Shown piece by piece: positions 1-6,143 of a stretch of DNA of 10,167 nucleotides. A program made the position numbers and the translations under genes. The DNA is from Bog-473 sp035552095 (GTDB lineage: Bacteria; Actinomycetota; Acidimicrobiia; Acidimicrobiales; RAAP-2). The stretch lies in NCBI GenBank assembly GCA_035552095.1, contig DASZMA010000005.1, forward strand, positions 1 to 10,167, given 5' to 3'. The notes beneath the pieces were generated by a model, which did not search any database, had not been told where the DNA came from, and saw only the letters and a program-made list of their open reading frames with translations. Within the stretch, counting starts at the first letter, position 1; each line of letters starts with the position of its first letter.

Positions 1-221
1 CGCCGGCCAGTGGCCTGCCACATATGGTCGATCAGGTCGCAGGGCGTGGGACACGATGGCAAAGACGTGCCCCCTGTCCCGTGCACGAGAGCCGAGAGAT
101 CGTTGTCGCGCTCAGCGAGGAGTTGCAGGGCCCGAACGGCCGCACCGGAACGGCCGAAGGTCTCCCACTCCGTCGCGAGTTGGTTAATGGGAAGAATCCG
201 ATATCTGGTCGCAGAGGGCAT
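1..221 (-). CDS. Unrecognised protein, N-terminal part only
   Basis: An open frame runs from an ATG at 221 down to base 1 on the minus strand without a stop, so 73 codons are visible and the 3' end lies outside the window. The protein begins MPSATRYRILPINQLATEWE and continues with an Ala/Leu-rich, probably helical stretch (about residues 25-45), then a segment with two Cys and the residues CDLIDHMW (about 61-68). Composition is protein-like, but third-position G/C is visibly lower than in the downstream genes. I do not recognise the family. No ribosome-binding site lies at a normal distance: a GGGGAGG on this strand is about 22 nt upstream. No in-frame ATG or GTG was seen further upstream. 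It diverges from the gene at 365. It could be a chance open frame; the absence of stops over 73 codons in GC-rich DNA is only moderate support. Confidence 0.45.
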   Translation of the reverse strand, partial: MPSATRYRILPINQLATEWETFGRSGAAVRALQLLAERDNDLSALVHGTGGTSLPSCPTPCDLIDHMWQATGR

Positions 222-364
222 GTGAGCGAGCGTGCCGAGCGGACCTCCCCTGATCCCTCCCAGCGCGCAGAGAACCTTCGCCCGTCCTTCCCCCGATCCC
301 TCCCCCGATGTAGACCACCAGCCCCGCTTCCAACAACAGCCCTGGTCAGCGATAGCCTGCGCCG
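222..364. other. Non-coding divergent spacer
   Basis: This 143-bp stretch separates the leftward frame ending at 221 from the rightward gene at 365. It is C-rich on the plus strand and holds an exact 10-bp direct repeat, GATCCCTCCC, at 252-261 and 295-304, with a related partial copy after it. The repeat could be an operator or a remnant of slippage; nothing in the sequence decides this. The right end carries the -10 element described separately. Confidence 0.5.
353..358 (+). promoter_or_regulatory. -10 element, leaderless promoter of the 365 gene
   Basis: TAGCCT fits the actinobacterial -10 pattern TANNNT. Exactly 6 nt separate it from the GTG at 365, which places the expected transcription start on the first base of the start codon. 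No good TTGACA-like -35 box and no Shine-Dalgarno sequence are visible, as is usual for leaderless genes. Confidence 0.5.
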
Positions 365-751
365 GTGGATATTGAAGCGTTCTATGACAGTGATGCCCGG
401 CGTCGGCCCTCGGCGGAGATTGAGCTGGGCACCGAGTGGCAGGACAGGCACGGGGTTCGTTACGAGCTGAACTACGTGGAGGACACCGGCGAGCTTTACG
501 TCATACAGGAGCCGCCGCCGCATGAGTGGGAAGACCCCTTCGGGGGGATCCATGTCAAGGCATCCACTGAGGCCGACGAGAAGACGATGTTGGTCCGTGT
601 GGTGGCCCACATTGACACGGTCGACGATCTGCACCGGATGCTGCAGGGCTGGGAGGGCGCCATGGGCGGGGAGAACGGCGTCGGGTGGCTGGTGGAGCGG
701 CTGCGGGGCTCCGGCGTGACGCTCTCGCCGGATAGTCCGACCGGAGCCTGA
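365..751 (+). CDS. Conserved-looking hypothetical protein, 128 aa
   Basis: The product is a small, acidic, soluble protein starting at GTG 365 (MDIEAFYDSDARRR). It has no signal peptide or membrane segment. Residues 19-49 look like a short beta-rich unit (IELGTEWQD, VRYELNYVED, GELYVIQE), followed by a Pro/Trp/Asp-rich turn (PPPHEWEDPFGG, about 50-61). Residues 74-112 look like beta-strand then helix, with TVDDLHRMLQGWEGAM and GWLVERLRGSG. The pattern reminds me of short uncharacterised actinobacterial proteins with no assigned role; this is recollection, not a search. A leaderless promoter sits directly before the start, so it is probably transcribed alone. Its stop is 36 bp from the converging kinase gene. 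No function is inferred. Confidence 0.8.
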   Translation: MDIEAFYDSDARRRPSAEIELGTEWQDRHGVRYELNYVEDTGELYVIQEPPPHEWEDPFGGIHVKASTEADEKTMLVRVVAHIDTVDDLHRMLQGWEGAMGGENGVGWLVERLRGSGVTLSPDSPTGA

Positions 752-787
752 GCTAGAACTAAACCGGCGCGCCTCGTTGGGGCCGGC

Positions 788-1882
788 TCAGCCGGGCTGG
801 CCCGGAGCAGGCAGCTCCAGCATGGTGGCCAGGAGTTGGGTGGCCAGGTTGTTGGTGCCCATGTCGGACTCCTGGGGGAGGATGTCGCTCCCAGTGAGGA
901 GTTCGGCCAGGCGGAGCATGACCACGCCGAAGCGGAAGCCCGAGAAGATCTCGTAGAAGAAGATGTCCTTCATCTCGCGGCCCATCATCTCTGAATAGCG
1001 GGTGATGGTCTCCTCGTGCGAGCCGAAGCCGGCCGGGCGGGGGACACCCAACCCGTCGGAGAACTGGCGGTCGAAGTAGAGCCACCAGCCCAGGTCCATC
1101 TCGGGCTGTCCCAGGGAGGCCATCTCCCAGTCCAGGACGGCGGCACAGCGGAAGTCGTCCCAGATGATGTTGCCGATACGGCTGTCACCCCAGCTGAGGA
1201 CCACCTCGCCCTCTTCGGCCGGCTGGTGGGCCACCAGCCACTCCCAGGTCGACTCCAGCACGGGCACCCGCACGCCCTGGGCGGCCCAGTCGAGGAAGGA
1301 TCGGTAGTACGACATCTGCTGCGCAATCCCCGGTCGGCCCCGGCTGGGGTTGCTCAGCCAGTCCAGGCCGGCGGCGCGCCAGTCGGTGCGGTGCACGGCG
1401 GCCATGGCGTCAATGCCGCTCCACCACATGGTCTCCTGCTGCGCTGGCGTCGCCTCAATGACCCAGCCCTCCAGCGTGTAGGGGAGGTTGTCCGCCGGCA
1501 CCTGGCCCTCGACGTGGTCCATGGTGAAGAAGGGCACGCCGAGGTGGGAGGTGTCCTCCTCGAACCAGCCCAGGGTGGGGAGGGGCACGCCCGCCTTGGC
1601 GTCGGCCAGGCTGCGCATGACCCGGTACTGGGTCGAGAAATCAGCATCCAGAAAGAGGAGGTGCTTGGTCGGGGCCACCCGGACCACCAGCCGCCGCTCG
1701 GTGGCGATGCCGCCGGTGGTCGTCTTGGCCCGGCACAGGATGGTCTCGTTGGAGAAGCCGTTCGAGGCCGGCGCCTCGACGTCGAAGACCTCGACCGCGG
1801 CACCGTCGCCGAGCTTGGCGGCCAGCCAACCCGAGAGGATGGTCGCCACCTGGGCCGGGTCGCGCTGGTCGATGTCGGGCAT
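788..1882 (-). CDS. Phosphotransferase family protein (APH fold, ACAD10/11-like)
   Basis: The 364-residue product belongs to the aminoglycoside phosphotransferase (APH/choline kinase) fold. The N-lobe has an ASNGFSNET segment at 39-47 (nucleotide loop) and an RRLVVRVAP strand at 63-71. The catalytic loop is WGDSRIGN at 231-238, giving catalytic Asp233 and metal-binding Asn238. VLDWE at 249-253 provides the second metal-binding Asp251, and DLGWW follows at 263-267. The catalytic loop has Trp where classic family members have His. This subtype resembles the kinase domain of ACAD10/ACAD11, which in mammals phosphorylates 4-hydroxyacyl-CoAs; drug resistance is therefore not the likely role. The substrate is unknown. 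ATG 1882 is chosen because a TATGCT -10 box lies 8 nt upstream, and longer starts would run into the divergent gene. Length is normal for the subtype. Confidence 0.9.
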   Translation of the reverse strand: MPDIDQRDPAQVATILSGWLAAKLGDGAAVEVFDVEAPASNGFSNETILCRAKTTTGGIATERRLVVRVAPTKHLLFLDADFSTQYRVMRSLADAKAGVPLPTLGWFEEDTSHLGVPFFTMDHVEGQVPADNLPYTLEGWVIEATPAQQETMWWSGIDAMAAVHRTDWRAAGLDWLSNPSRGRPGIAQQMSYYRSFLDWAAQGVRVPVLESTWEWLVAHQPAEEGEVVLSWGDSRIGNIIWDDFRCAAVLDWEMASLGQPEMDLGWWLYFDRQFSDGLGVPRPAGFGSHEETITRYSEMMGREMKDIFFYEIFSGFRFGVVMLRLAELLTGSDILPQESDMGTNNLATQLLATMLELPAPGQPG

Positions 1883-1890
1883 GGGGCGGC

Positions 1891-1896
1891 AGCATA
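1891..1896 (-). promoter_or_regulatory. -10 element, leaderless promoter of the kinase gene
   Basis: Read on the minus strand this is TATGCT, a strong TANNNT match, ending 8 nt before the ATG at 1882. Transcription would start at or within about 2 nt of the start codon. No Shine-Dalgarno sequence intervenes. Confidence 0.5.
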
Positions 1897-1926
1897 ACCA
1901 GGGTGACCTGCCCGAGCGCAGGCAAG

Positions 1927-1932
1927 TAGCGT
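1927..1932 (+). promoter_or_regulatory. -10 element of the 1941 gene
   Basis: TAGCGT matches TANNNT and ends 8 nt before the GTG at 1941, so the message would be leaderless or nearly so. Only 30 bp separate it from the opposing TATGCT box, so RNA polymerase bound at one promoter should cover the other. Confidence 0.45.
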
Positions 1933-1940
1933 CGAAGAGC

Positions 1941-2267
1941 GTGATCATCGTGGTGGACCTGACCGAAGAGCGGGTCATCCTGGCCGAGCCGGACGACTTC
2001 AGCCGGTTCTCGGTCGCCGTGGAGGGCGACGGTGCCGAGCAGGACCTGGTGGCGGTGGTGCGGGAGTCCGGATTGGGCCGGATGGCCGACGACGGGGCCC
2101 ACGTGGTGGTCGATCCGGTGTCGTTGCGCGCCCTGGCCGGACCATCGGCCACCCCGGCCTGGGACGAAGGGTTCGCCGCCATGAGCACGTACGCCGCCGG
2201 TAAGGGCTGGGTGGAGGCCGACGGCGGCATCCTGGCCCACCTCGAGCGCAAAGACGGGCCTGAGTAG
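1941..2267 (+). CDS. Small hypothetical protein, 108 aa
   Basis: The product starts IIVVDLTEERVILAEPDD and appears to be a compact alpha/beta protein. There are hydrophobic strands near residues 2-6 and 11-15, FSVAVEGD at 23-30, a helix with a VVRES motif near 36-43, HVVVDP at 54-59, and a helix-rich end with WDEGFAAMSTYAAGKGWVEADG at about 74-95. It has no signal peptide, membrane segment or Cys. I do not recognise the family. GTG 1941 is preferred because it sits 8 nt behind a -10 box; GTG 1950 and 1953 are alternatives with an AAGAG before them. It diverges from the kinase gene by 58 bp and precedes the dehydrogenase by 120 bp on the same strand, so it may be co-transcribed with it. Confidence 0.75.
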   Translation: MIIVVDLTEERVILAEPDDFSRFSVAVEGDGAEQDLVAVVRESGLGRMADDGAHVVVDPVSLRALAGPSATPAWDEGFAAMSTYAAGKGWVEADGGILAHLERKDGPE

Positions 2268-2315
2268 AAAGTAGGGCCTGGGGAGGAGGGCTGTCGTCGG
2301 TGGGCCCGCGTTGGG

Positions 2316-2321
2316 TACCCT
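2316..2321 (+). promoter_or_regulatory. Possible -10 element for the dehydrogenase operon
   Basis: TACCCT in the 120-bp gap after 2267 fits TANNNT and would start a transcript near 2328, leaving an untranslated leader of about 60 nt before the ATG at 2388. It lies within GGGTACCC, a perfect palindrome, so it could equally be a protein-binding site. No convincing -35 box is seen. Confidence 0.3.
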
Positions 2322-2376
2322 GTGGACAGTTCGCATGGTCGGCATGCGCAGGGGCCCTGGCGGTCCCGAGAGATCC

Positions 2377-2384
2377 GGGGAGGG
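2377..2384 (+). promoter_or_regulatory. Ribosome-binding site of the dehydrogenase gene
   Basis: GGGGAGGG contains the core GGAGG, ending 4 nt before ATG 2388. It decides in favour of this ATG over the in-frame GTG at 2322, which abuts the -10-like TACCCT. Confidence 0.6.
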
Positions 2385-2387
2385 TGC

Positions 2388-3854
2388 ATGGCGATTCGGG
2401 ACTATGACCGCTTGTTCATCGGCGGCGACTGGGTCGCCCCGGAGGGCACCGACACCATTGCGGTGATCTCGCCCTCGACCGAGGAGGTCGTGGGCCGGGT
2501 GCCCGACGGCACCGAGGCCGACATCGACAAGGCGGTGGCCGCCGCGCGCACCGCCTTCGACCGTGGCCCCTGGCCCCGCATGTCGCCGGCCGAGCGGGGC
2601 GAAATCCTGGCCAAGGTGGCGGCGCAGATCCAGGCCGAGATGGGCGACATGGCCGCCATCATCACCGAGGAGATGGGCTCGCCCATCTCGTTCTCCACCA
2701 TGGGCCAGGTGCTGGCCCCCTCCATGATCTTCCAGTACTACGCCGACCTGGCCGCCACCTTCGTCTTCGACGAGGTGCGGGCCGGCATGCTCAACCCGCA
2801 GGTCCTGGTGACCAAGGAGCCGGTGGGCGTGGTCGGCGCCATCGCTCCGTGGAACGTGCCGCTGTTCATTGCGGCGGCCAAGCTGGCGCCGTCGCTCCTG
2901 GCCGGCTGCACCGTCGTCTTCAAGCCGGCGCCCGAGACACCGTTCGACGCCTTCCGGTTGGCCGAGATTTTCGCCGACGCCGGCCTGCCCAAGGGCGTGC
3001 TCTCCGTGGTGCCGGCCGGCCGCGAGGTCAGCGAGCACCTGGTCAAGCACCCCGGGGTGGACAAGATCTCCTTCACCGGCTCGGGCGTGGGCGGCAAGCG
3101 CATCGGCGGCCTGTGCGGCGAGCGGTTGAAGCGCTGCACGCTGGAGTTGGGCGGCAAGAGCGCGGCCATCATCCTCGACGACGCCGACCTGGCCACGACC
3201 ATCCCCACCCTGCTGCCGAACGCCATCATGAACAACGGGCAGGCCTGCATCGCCCAGACCCGCATCCTGGCCCCGCGGGGCCGCTACGACGAGGTGGTCG
3301 ACGCCGTGGTGGCCGGGGTGGCCGCCATGGTGGTGGGCGACCCGATGGACCCGGCCACCGAGGTCGGCCCGGTGGTGGCCGAACGGCAGCGGGCCCGCAT
3401 TGAGGGCTACCTGGACAGCGGGCGGGAAGAGGGCGCCACGGTGGCCCTCGGCGGCGGCCGCCCGGCGGCCCAGACCAAGGGCTGGTTCGTGGAGCCGACC
3501 GTCTTCACCAACGTCGACAACAAAATGAAGATCGCCCAGGAGGAGATCTTCGGCCCGGTGCTGGTGGTCATCCCCTACGACGGCGACGACCAGGCGGTCG
3601 AGATCGCCAACGACTCCAGCTATGGGCTGTGCGGCTCGGTCTGGACGGGCGACAACGACCGAGGGCTGGGCGTGGCCCGGCAGGTGCGCACCGGCACCTA
3701 CATGCTCAACGCCCCGGTGCCCATCGACTTCACCACCCCCTTCGGCGGGTTCAAGGAGTCGGGCCTGGGCCGCGAGTTCGGCCCCGAGGGGCTGGACACC
3801 TTCCTGGAGAAGAAGTCGATCGCCCTGCCGGCCGGTTACACGCCGGGGGCCTGA
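2388..3854 (+). CDS. NAD(P)+-dependent aldehyde dehydrogenase
   Basis: This 488-residue cytoplasmic enzyme oxidises an aldehyde to a carboxylic acid with NAD(P)+. All core family elements are present. APWN ends with the oxyanion Asn156, and FKP carries Lys179 for cofactor binding. FTGS at 229-232 is the Rossmann turn. LELGGKS carries the general base Glu253, GQAC carries the nucleophile Cys287, and EEIFGP carries Glu386 and Phe388 for the nicotinamide ribose. PFGGFKESGLGRE near 451-463 is the usual oligomerisation and C-terminal signature. Length is standard. The residue three after Lys179 is Pro rather than the Glu of strictly NAD-specific enzymes, so cofactor choice is open. The sequence resembles the mycobacterial AldA (Rv0768)-like subgroup, a weaker call. 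The transporter gene follows after 34 bp, suggesting one operon. The natural aldehyde cannot be deduced. Confidence 0.95.
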   Translation: MAIRDYDRLFIGGDWVAPEGTDTIAVISPSTEEVVGRVPDGTEADIDKAVAAARTAFDRGPWPRMSPAERGEILAKVAAQIQAEMGDMAAIITEEMGSPISFSTMGQVLAPSMIFQYYADLAATFVFDEVRAGMLNPQVLVTKEPVGVVGAIAPWNVPLFIAAAKLAPSLLAGCTVVFKPAPETPFDAFRLAEIFADAGLPKGVLSVVPAGREVSEHLVKHPGVDKISFTGSGVGGKRIGGLCGERLKRCTLELGGKSAAIILDDADLATTIPTLLPNAIMNNGQACIAQTRILAPRGRYDEVVDAVVAGVAAMVVGDPMDPATEVGPVVAERQRARIEGYLDSGREEGATVALGGGRPAAQTKGWFVEPTVFTNVDNKMKIAQEEIFGPVLVVIPYDGDDQAVEIANDSSYGLCGSVWTGDNDRGLGVARQVRTGTYMLNAPVPIDFTTPFGGFKESGLGREFGPEGLDTFLEKKSIALPAGYTPGA

Positions 3855-3888
3855 GACCGAGCGAAGGCGAGGCCACGGGCGGGGGCTG

Positions 3889-5385
3889 ATGAGTATGGCG
3901 GAGAGCGAAGGGGGCGCGGTGGTGGGGGCTGAGGCCATCCACGTGACCAAGCTCTCGAACTGGCCCATGTGGGTCATCGGGTTCACGTTGTTCATCGACA
4001 ACATGGACCAGTTCGTGGTCCGGGGGGCCCAGAACCAGATCAGGCACGCCTTTCACGTGAACAACGTGTCCATCGCCGTGCTCTTCTCGGCCTTCATTCT
4101 GGTCAACGGCATCTCCACCATGCCGGCCGGCTACCTGGCCGACCGTTGGAACCGGTCCCGGGCCATGGCGGTCACCATCGTGGCCTGGTCGATCATCAGC
4201 GCCGTCGGGGGCCTGGTGCCGACCGACCTCTTCTTCCTGCTGGTGCTGATCCGGGGGTCGCTGGGCTTCGGGCAGGCCTTCACCGACCCGTCCGGCAGCA
4301 GCATCATCGCCGACTTCTACGGGACCGAGCGCCGCGGCAACGCCTACTCCCTCCAGCAGTGCCTGAGCTTTGTCGGCCTGGGTCTGGGCCTGGCCATCGG
4401 GGGCGCCCTCGGTCCGTTGCTGCACGGCAGTGGCTGGCGCCTGGCCTTCTTCGTGTCGCTGTTGCCCGGCCTGGCCGTGGCCTACATGTGCTGGAAGCTG
4501 CCCGAGCCCAGCCGGGGCACGGCCGACCGGGCCCACGTGACCCATAGCGAGGGGACGGAGGTGGTCGAGGACCGGCCGCCGCTGTTCCCACACGGCTTCA
4601 GGCAGTTCGCGTCCGACATGGTCGACGGCCTCAAGAAGGACGTGGGCACCATTCTGCGCATCCCGACCATGCGCTACGCGCTGGTCGGCGTGTCCACCGT
4701 GGGCTTCGTGGTCACGGCGGTAGCCACCTGGATCCCCAACTTCTACGAGGACCAGCTGGGCCGCAGCCAGTCCTCGGCCATCGGCGTCTTCGCCGTGCTG
4801 GCCATCTTGGGCGGGATCCCGGGCACCCTCATCGGTGGCCGCATGGCCGACCGCTGGGTCAACCGGTTCATGGGGGCCCGGGTGGTCATCCCGGCTGTCT
4901 GCATCTTCATCAGTGCCGCCCTCTTCATGCTCTCCTTCATCCCCATGGCCTTCGGCGCGGTCTTCGTGCTCCAGCTGCTCGGGTTCATGGCGGCCACGGC
5001 TTGCGTGCCGCCGTTGCGGGCCGGGCTCTCTGACGCCGCACCAGCCCAGGTGCGCGGGGCCGGCTTCGGCGCCTTCAACCTGGCCTCGGTGGTCTTCGGG
5101 TCAGCCGCCGCCCCGCTGGTCACCTCGGTGGTGGCGGCCAACTTCAACAACAACTTCCGCACCGCCTTCCTGATCCTGATGCCCATCGCCTTTGTCGGCG
5201 CCGCCTTCTTGCTGCTGGCGCGCAAGCACATTGAGTCCGATGCGGCCAAGGTGTTCGAGGCCGTGGTGCTGGCGCTGGCGGCCAACCAGGCCCAAGAAGC
5301 GGCCTATGCCGCCGAGGCGGCCCGGGCCACCGGTCAGGAGGCCGGCGCGCCCGGCGCGCCCGGCGCGGCGGAGGGCGACACGTAG
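3889..5385 (+). CDS. MFS transporter, spinster-like
   Basis: The 498-residue inner-membrane protein has about 12 predicted transmembrane segments in two halves of six: roughly 27-36, 61-84, 92-108, 112-130, 155-177, 183-202, then 263-284, 297-317, 332-352, 355-376, 391-413 and 425-444. GYLADRWNRSR (81-91) is the cytoplasmic loop 2-3 signature of the major facilitator superfamily, and GGRMADRW (316-323) is its copy in the second half. A charged loop of about 60 residues joins the halves. An acidic DNMDQ in segment 1 (37-41) and RG at 122-123 in segment 4 are candidate proton or substrate sites. The overall look is closest to spinster-like or organic-acid transporters; the cargo is unknown. ATG 3889 follows a G-rich stretch, and ATG 3895 is possible. 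The last 50 residues form an Ala-rich helix ending in GAPGAPGAAEG, encoded within the overlap with the convergent gene. Confidence 0.93.
   Translation: MSMAESEGGAVVGAEAIHVTKLSNWPMWVIGFTLFIDNMDQFVVRGAQNQIRHAFHVNNVSIAVLFSAFILVNGISTMPAGYLADRWNRSRAMAVTIVAWSIISAVGGLVPTDLFFLLVLIRGSLGFGQAFTDPSGSSIIADFYGTERRGNAYSLQQCLSFVGLGLGLAIGGALGPLLHGSGWRLAFFVSLLPGLAVAYMCWKLPEPSRGTADRAHVTHSEGTEVVEDRPPLFPHGFRQFASDMVDGLKKDVGTILRIPTMRYALVGVSTVGFVVTAVATWIPNFYEDQLGRSQSSAIGVFAVLAILGGIPGTLIGGRMADRWVNRFMGARVVIPAVCIFISAALFMLSFIPMAFGAVFVLQLLGFMAATACVPPLRAGLSDAAPAQVRGAGFGAFNLASVVFGSAAAPLVTSVVAANFNNNFRTAFLILMPIAFVGAAFLLLARKHIESDAAKVFEAVVLALAANQAQEAAYAAEAARATGQEAGAPGAPGAAEGDT
5334..5385. other. Convergent coding overlap, 52 bp
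   Basis: The 3' ends of the transporter (plus) and the CHAP protein (minus) share these bases. The core is a run of the self-complementary unit GGCGCGCC spaced by C, so both strands encode Gly-Ala-Pro repeats: GAPGAPGA on plus and APGAPGAP on minus. The stop codons are at 5383-5385 (plus) and 5336-5334 (minus). Confidence 0.85.
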
Positions 5386-5942
5386 CCAGAGAGTTGGCCG
5401 CCGTGACCCTTCACGTCGGCGTAGCCCTGGTGCTGCCCCGCCTCCACCACGCTGTAGCCGGTGCGGTCGCCGTCCCCGTTGATCACATCGGGCGCGTTGT
5501 CGTTGGCGGTGGCGGCGGTCACCACGGCCACGTGCTGTGCGGTCACGGTGGTGAGGTCGAGGCCGTAGACGGCGACGTCGCCCGGTTGGGGCGTATAGCC
5601 CGAGCCGCGGGGATGCCAGGTCCCGTGGTCCATGCCCCACACGTAGAAGCTGGCGGACTGCGAGTTGAGGAAGCCGGGCGCCAGCTCGTAGGTGACCTCG
5701 GCCCCGGCCTGCTTCCAGGTCCAGGCGGCGAAGTCGGCGCACCACTCCTCGTCCATATTGGCGTTGCCGCAGTCGGCCGTCCCGGCGTTCCAGTAGGCGC
5801 TGAACCGGTTGCAGTAGGTGTGCGACGGGTTGGTGCGGTAGCCGAGCTGGCTGGTAGCGGCGGCCACAATGCGGGCCCGCAGCGGGCTGAGGCCGGGCCC
5901 GTTTTTTCGGGTGACCAGGAGAAGCACGCCGCCAACAACCAC
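5334..5942 (-). CDS. CHAP-domain cell-wall amidase/peptidase, membrane-anchored
   Basis: The product carries a CHAP domain, a papain-like fold that cleaves peptidoglycan amide bonds outside the cell. The nucleophile is Cys68 in EWCADFAAWTW (66-76). PQPGDVAVYG (119-128) leads to the catalytic His137 in AQHVAVV, and INGDGDR (154-160) supplies the polar third residue; numbering starts at GTG 5942. Cys44 and Cys58 could form a disulphide. The only ATG/GTG in frame is this GTG, but it falls inside a hydrophobic segment. The open frame upstream, to a stop at 6044, encodes a basic run (RRARVRRRRR) followed by the rest of that segment, as expected of a signal anchor. The true start is therefore probably upstream, perhaps CTG 6035, giving about 233 residues. 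The C-terminus is a GAPGAP tail overlapping the transporter gene. Substrate specificity is not readable. Confidence 0.88.
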   Translation of the reverse strand: MVVGGVLLLVTRKNGPGLSPLRARIVAAATSQLGYRTNPSHTYCNRFSAYWNAGTADCGNANMDEEWCADFAAWTWKQAGAEVTYELAPGFLNSQSASFYVWGMDHGTWHPRGSGYTPQPGDVAVYGLDLTTVTAQHVAVVTAATANDNAPDVINGDGDRTGYSVVEAGQHQGYADVKGHGGQLSGYVSPSAAPGAPGAPAS

Positions 5943-6043
5943 GATGACCAGGAGAAAGGTGACCGAACGGCGCCGCCGGCGGACCCGGGCCCGGCGGGCG
6001 GTCAGCGGTGCATCGAAGGGGCGGGGAGGGCTCAGGGAGGTTC

Positions 6044-6049
6044 AGGGTA
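6044..6049 (-). promoter_or_regulatory. -10 element for the CHAP gene
   Basis: On the minus strand this reads TACCCT, a TANNNT match. Eight nt downstream is the in-frame CTG at 6035-6033. The spacing equals that of the other leaderless genes in this window, which supports a start at or near that codon. Confidence 0.4.
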
Positions 6050-6143
6050 GCGAGCCGGCGCCGCAATTTGGTGGCGGCGGGAGTCTGCGAGAATGGCGGG
6101 TCCGGGCACCCCCGCCCGACCTTGGCGAAGTGCGGTGGAGGGG

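Noticed and set aside
252..304. GATCCCTCCC direct repeats considered as a regulatory repeat array
   Set aside because: There are only two exact copies with irregular spacing in a C-rich stretch, too little to separate from compositional bias.
32..634. Long minus-strand open frame across the left end
   Set aside because: It lies antisense to the gene at 365 and to part of the 1-221 frame, and its composition (runs of Arg, Gly, Pro) is that of a shadow frame in GC-rich DNA.
783..795. CCGGC-TCA-GCCGG hairpin at the convergent ends of the 365 gene and the kinase gene, considered as a terminator
   Set aside because: The stem is only 5 bp with a 3-nt loop and no T-tract on either strand, and such short GC palindromes are frequent here.
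788..1882. Antibiotic-resistance aminoglycoside phosphotransferase
   Set aside because: The catalytic-loop variant WGDSRIGN and the length fit the ACAD10/11-like housekeeping subtype rather than drug-modifying enzymes.
1641..4004. 787-codon minus-strand open frame antisense to the dehydrogenase
   Set aside because: It is extremely rich in His, Gly, Arg and Ala and overlaps three real genes with clear motifs. It is a long stop-free antisense artefact of high G+C.
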